The position numbers were made by a program, and so were the translations under genes. 5,075 nt of DNA from Kiloniellales bacterium (GTDB taxonomy: Bacteria; Pseudomonadota; Alphaproteobacteria; Kiloniellales; JAKSBE01), in NCBI GenBank assembly GCA_030067055.1, contig JASJAL010000287.1, positions 1 through 5,075 of the forward strand, given 5' to 3'. The notes beneath the pieces were generated by a model. The model saw nothing but the letters and a program-made list of their open reading frames with translations. It was not told where the DNA came from and did not search any database. Below, piece after piece: positions 4,895-5,075 of this stretch; positions within the stretch are counted from its first letter, which is position 1; every line of letters begins with the position of its first letter.

Positions 4895-5075
4895 GGCCGC
4901 CGACCCAGCGGCCGGGCTTTCGGCCCTGTTGACCGAGGTCCGCGCCTGCCGGCTCTGCGCAGCCGAGCTGCCGCTGGGGCCGCGGCCGGTGCTGCGCGCC
5001 CATGCCGACGCCCGCGTGATGATCGTCGGCCAGGCACCCGGAACTAAAGTTCATGCCAGCGGCATCCCCTGGAAC
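4860..5075 (+). CDS. Uracil-DNA glycosylase superfamily protein, N-terminal part
   Basis: The first 72 codons are present and the gene runs off the right edge. After a low-complexity, Ala/Ser-rich start comes LLTEVRACRLCAAELPLGPRPV (23-44) with C30 and C33, then VMIVGQAPG (53-61) and KVHASGIPWN (63-72). GQAPG is motif A of the family 4/5-like uracil-DNA glycosylases, which cut uracil bases out of DNA at the start of base-excision repair. The KVHASGIPWN segment resembles a bacterial branch usually annotated only as uracil-DNA glycosylase family; motif B and the remaining cluster cysteines lie outside, so neither the subfamily nor an iron-sulfur cluster can be confirmed. The ATG at 4860 overlaps the FMN-protein gene by 35 bases with a GAGG only three bases before it. 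A later start, for example TTG at 4929, would also keep the conserved part. Confidence 0.8.
   Translation, partial: MSRKATASASTEAADPAAGLSALLTEVRACRLCAAELPLGPRPVLRAHADARVMIVGQAPGTKVHASGIPWN

Overview
The window is GC-rich, densely coded bacterial DNA with strong third-position GC, so long spurious open frames appear opposite real genes. Gene content and one regulatory site point to an alphaproteobacterium, perhaps near Rhodospirillales. The clues are an FNR/FixK-type box in front of an oxygen-independent coproporphyrinogen oxidase, and an intergenic hairpin of the tgtcat-n-ccgga-cttga-tccgg-catcca type that I recall from many alphaproteobacterial genomes. The lineage is an inference; no rRNA or other marker gene is present.

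Layout. (1) Positions 1-395 (+) hold the 3' part of an RNA 2',3'-cyclic phosphodiesterase (ThpR/LigT, 2H family). (2) Positions 396-726 are a gene-free stretch between convergent genes. It is packed with hairpins and looks like a composite, REP-like repeat whose second hairpin has been opened by about 168 bases of further palindromes. (3) On the minus strand, read right to left, lie a low-molecular-weight protein tyrosine phosphatase (3461-2979), a fructosamine/ketosamine kinase-family protein (2982-2134, overlapping the phosphatase by 4 bases) and hemN (2076-727). hemN has its own likely anaerobic control: a TTGAT-N4-GTCAA box lies in the 57-base gap before it. (4) A short divergent spacer (3462-3527) separates this block from plus-strand genes: a Sir2/CobB-type NAD-dependent deacylase (3528-4253), a pyridoxamine-5'-phosphate-oxidase-like FMN protein (4277-4894), and the first 72 codons of a uracil-DNA-glycosylase-superfamily protein (4860 to the window end, overlapping its neighbour by 35 bases).

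How the genes fit together. The phosphatase-kinase pair matches a known arrangement in which the two enzymes are proposed to repair proteins glycated by ribose 5-phosphate or erythrose 4-phosphate. The phosphatase removes the sugar phosphate and the kinase then phosphorylates C3 so that the adduct falls off. The divergent sirtuin removes acyl groups from lysine, so the two divergent units could both clean modified lysines; that link is only suggested by position. hemN serves haem synthesis at low oxygen and appears to be controlled separately.

I found no CRISPR array, tRNA, rRNA, transposase or prophage gene. There is no clear sign of a wholly new system. The points most worth a second look are the composite palindromic intergenic element, the FNR/FixK box with its probable leaderless hemN start, and the overlapping deglycation gene pair.
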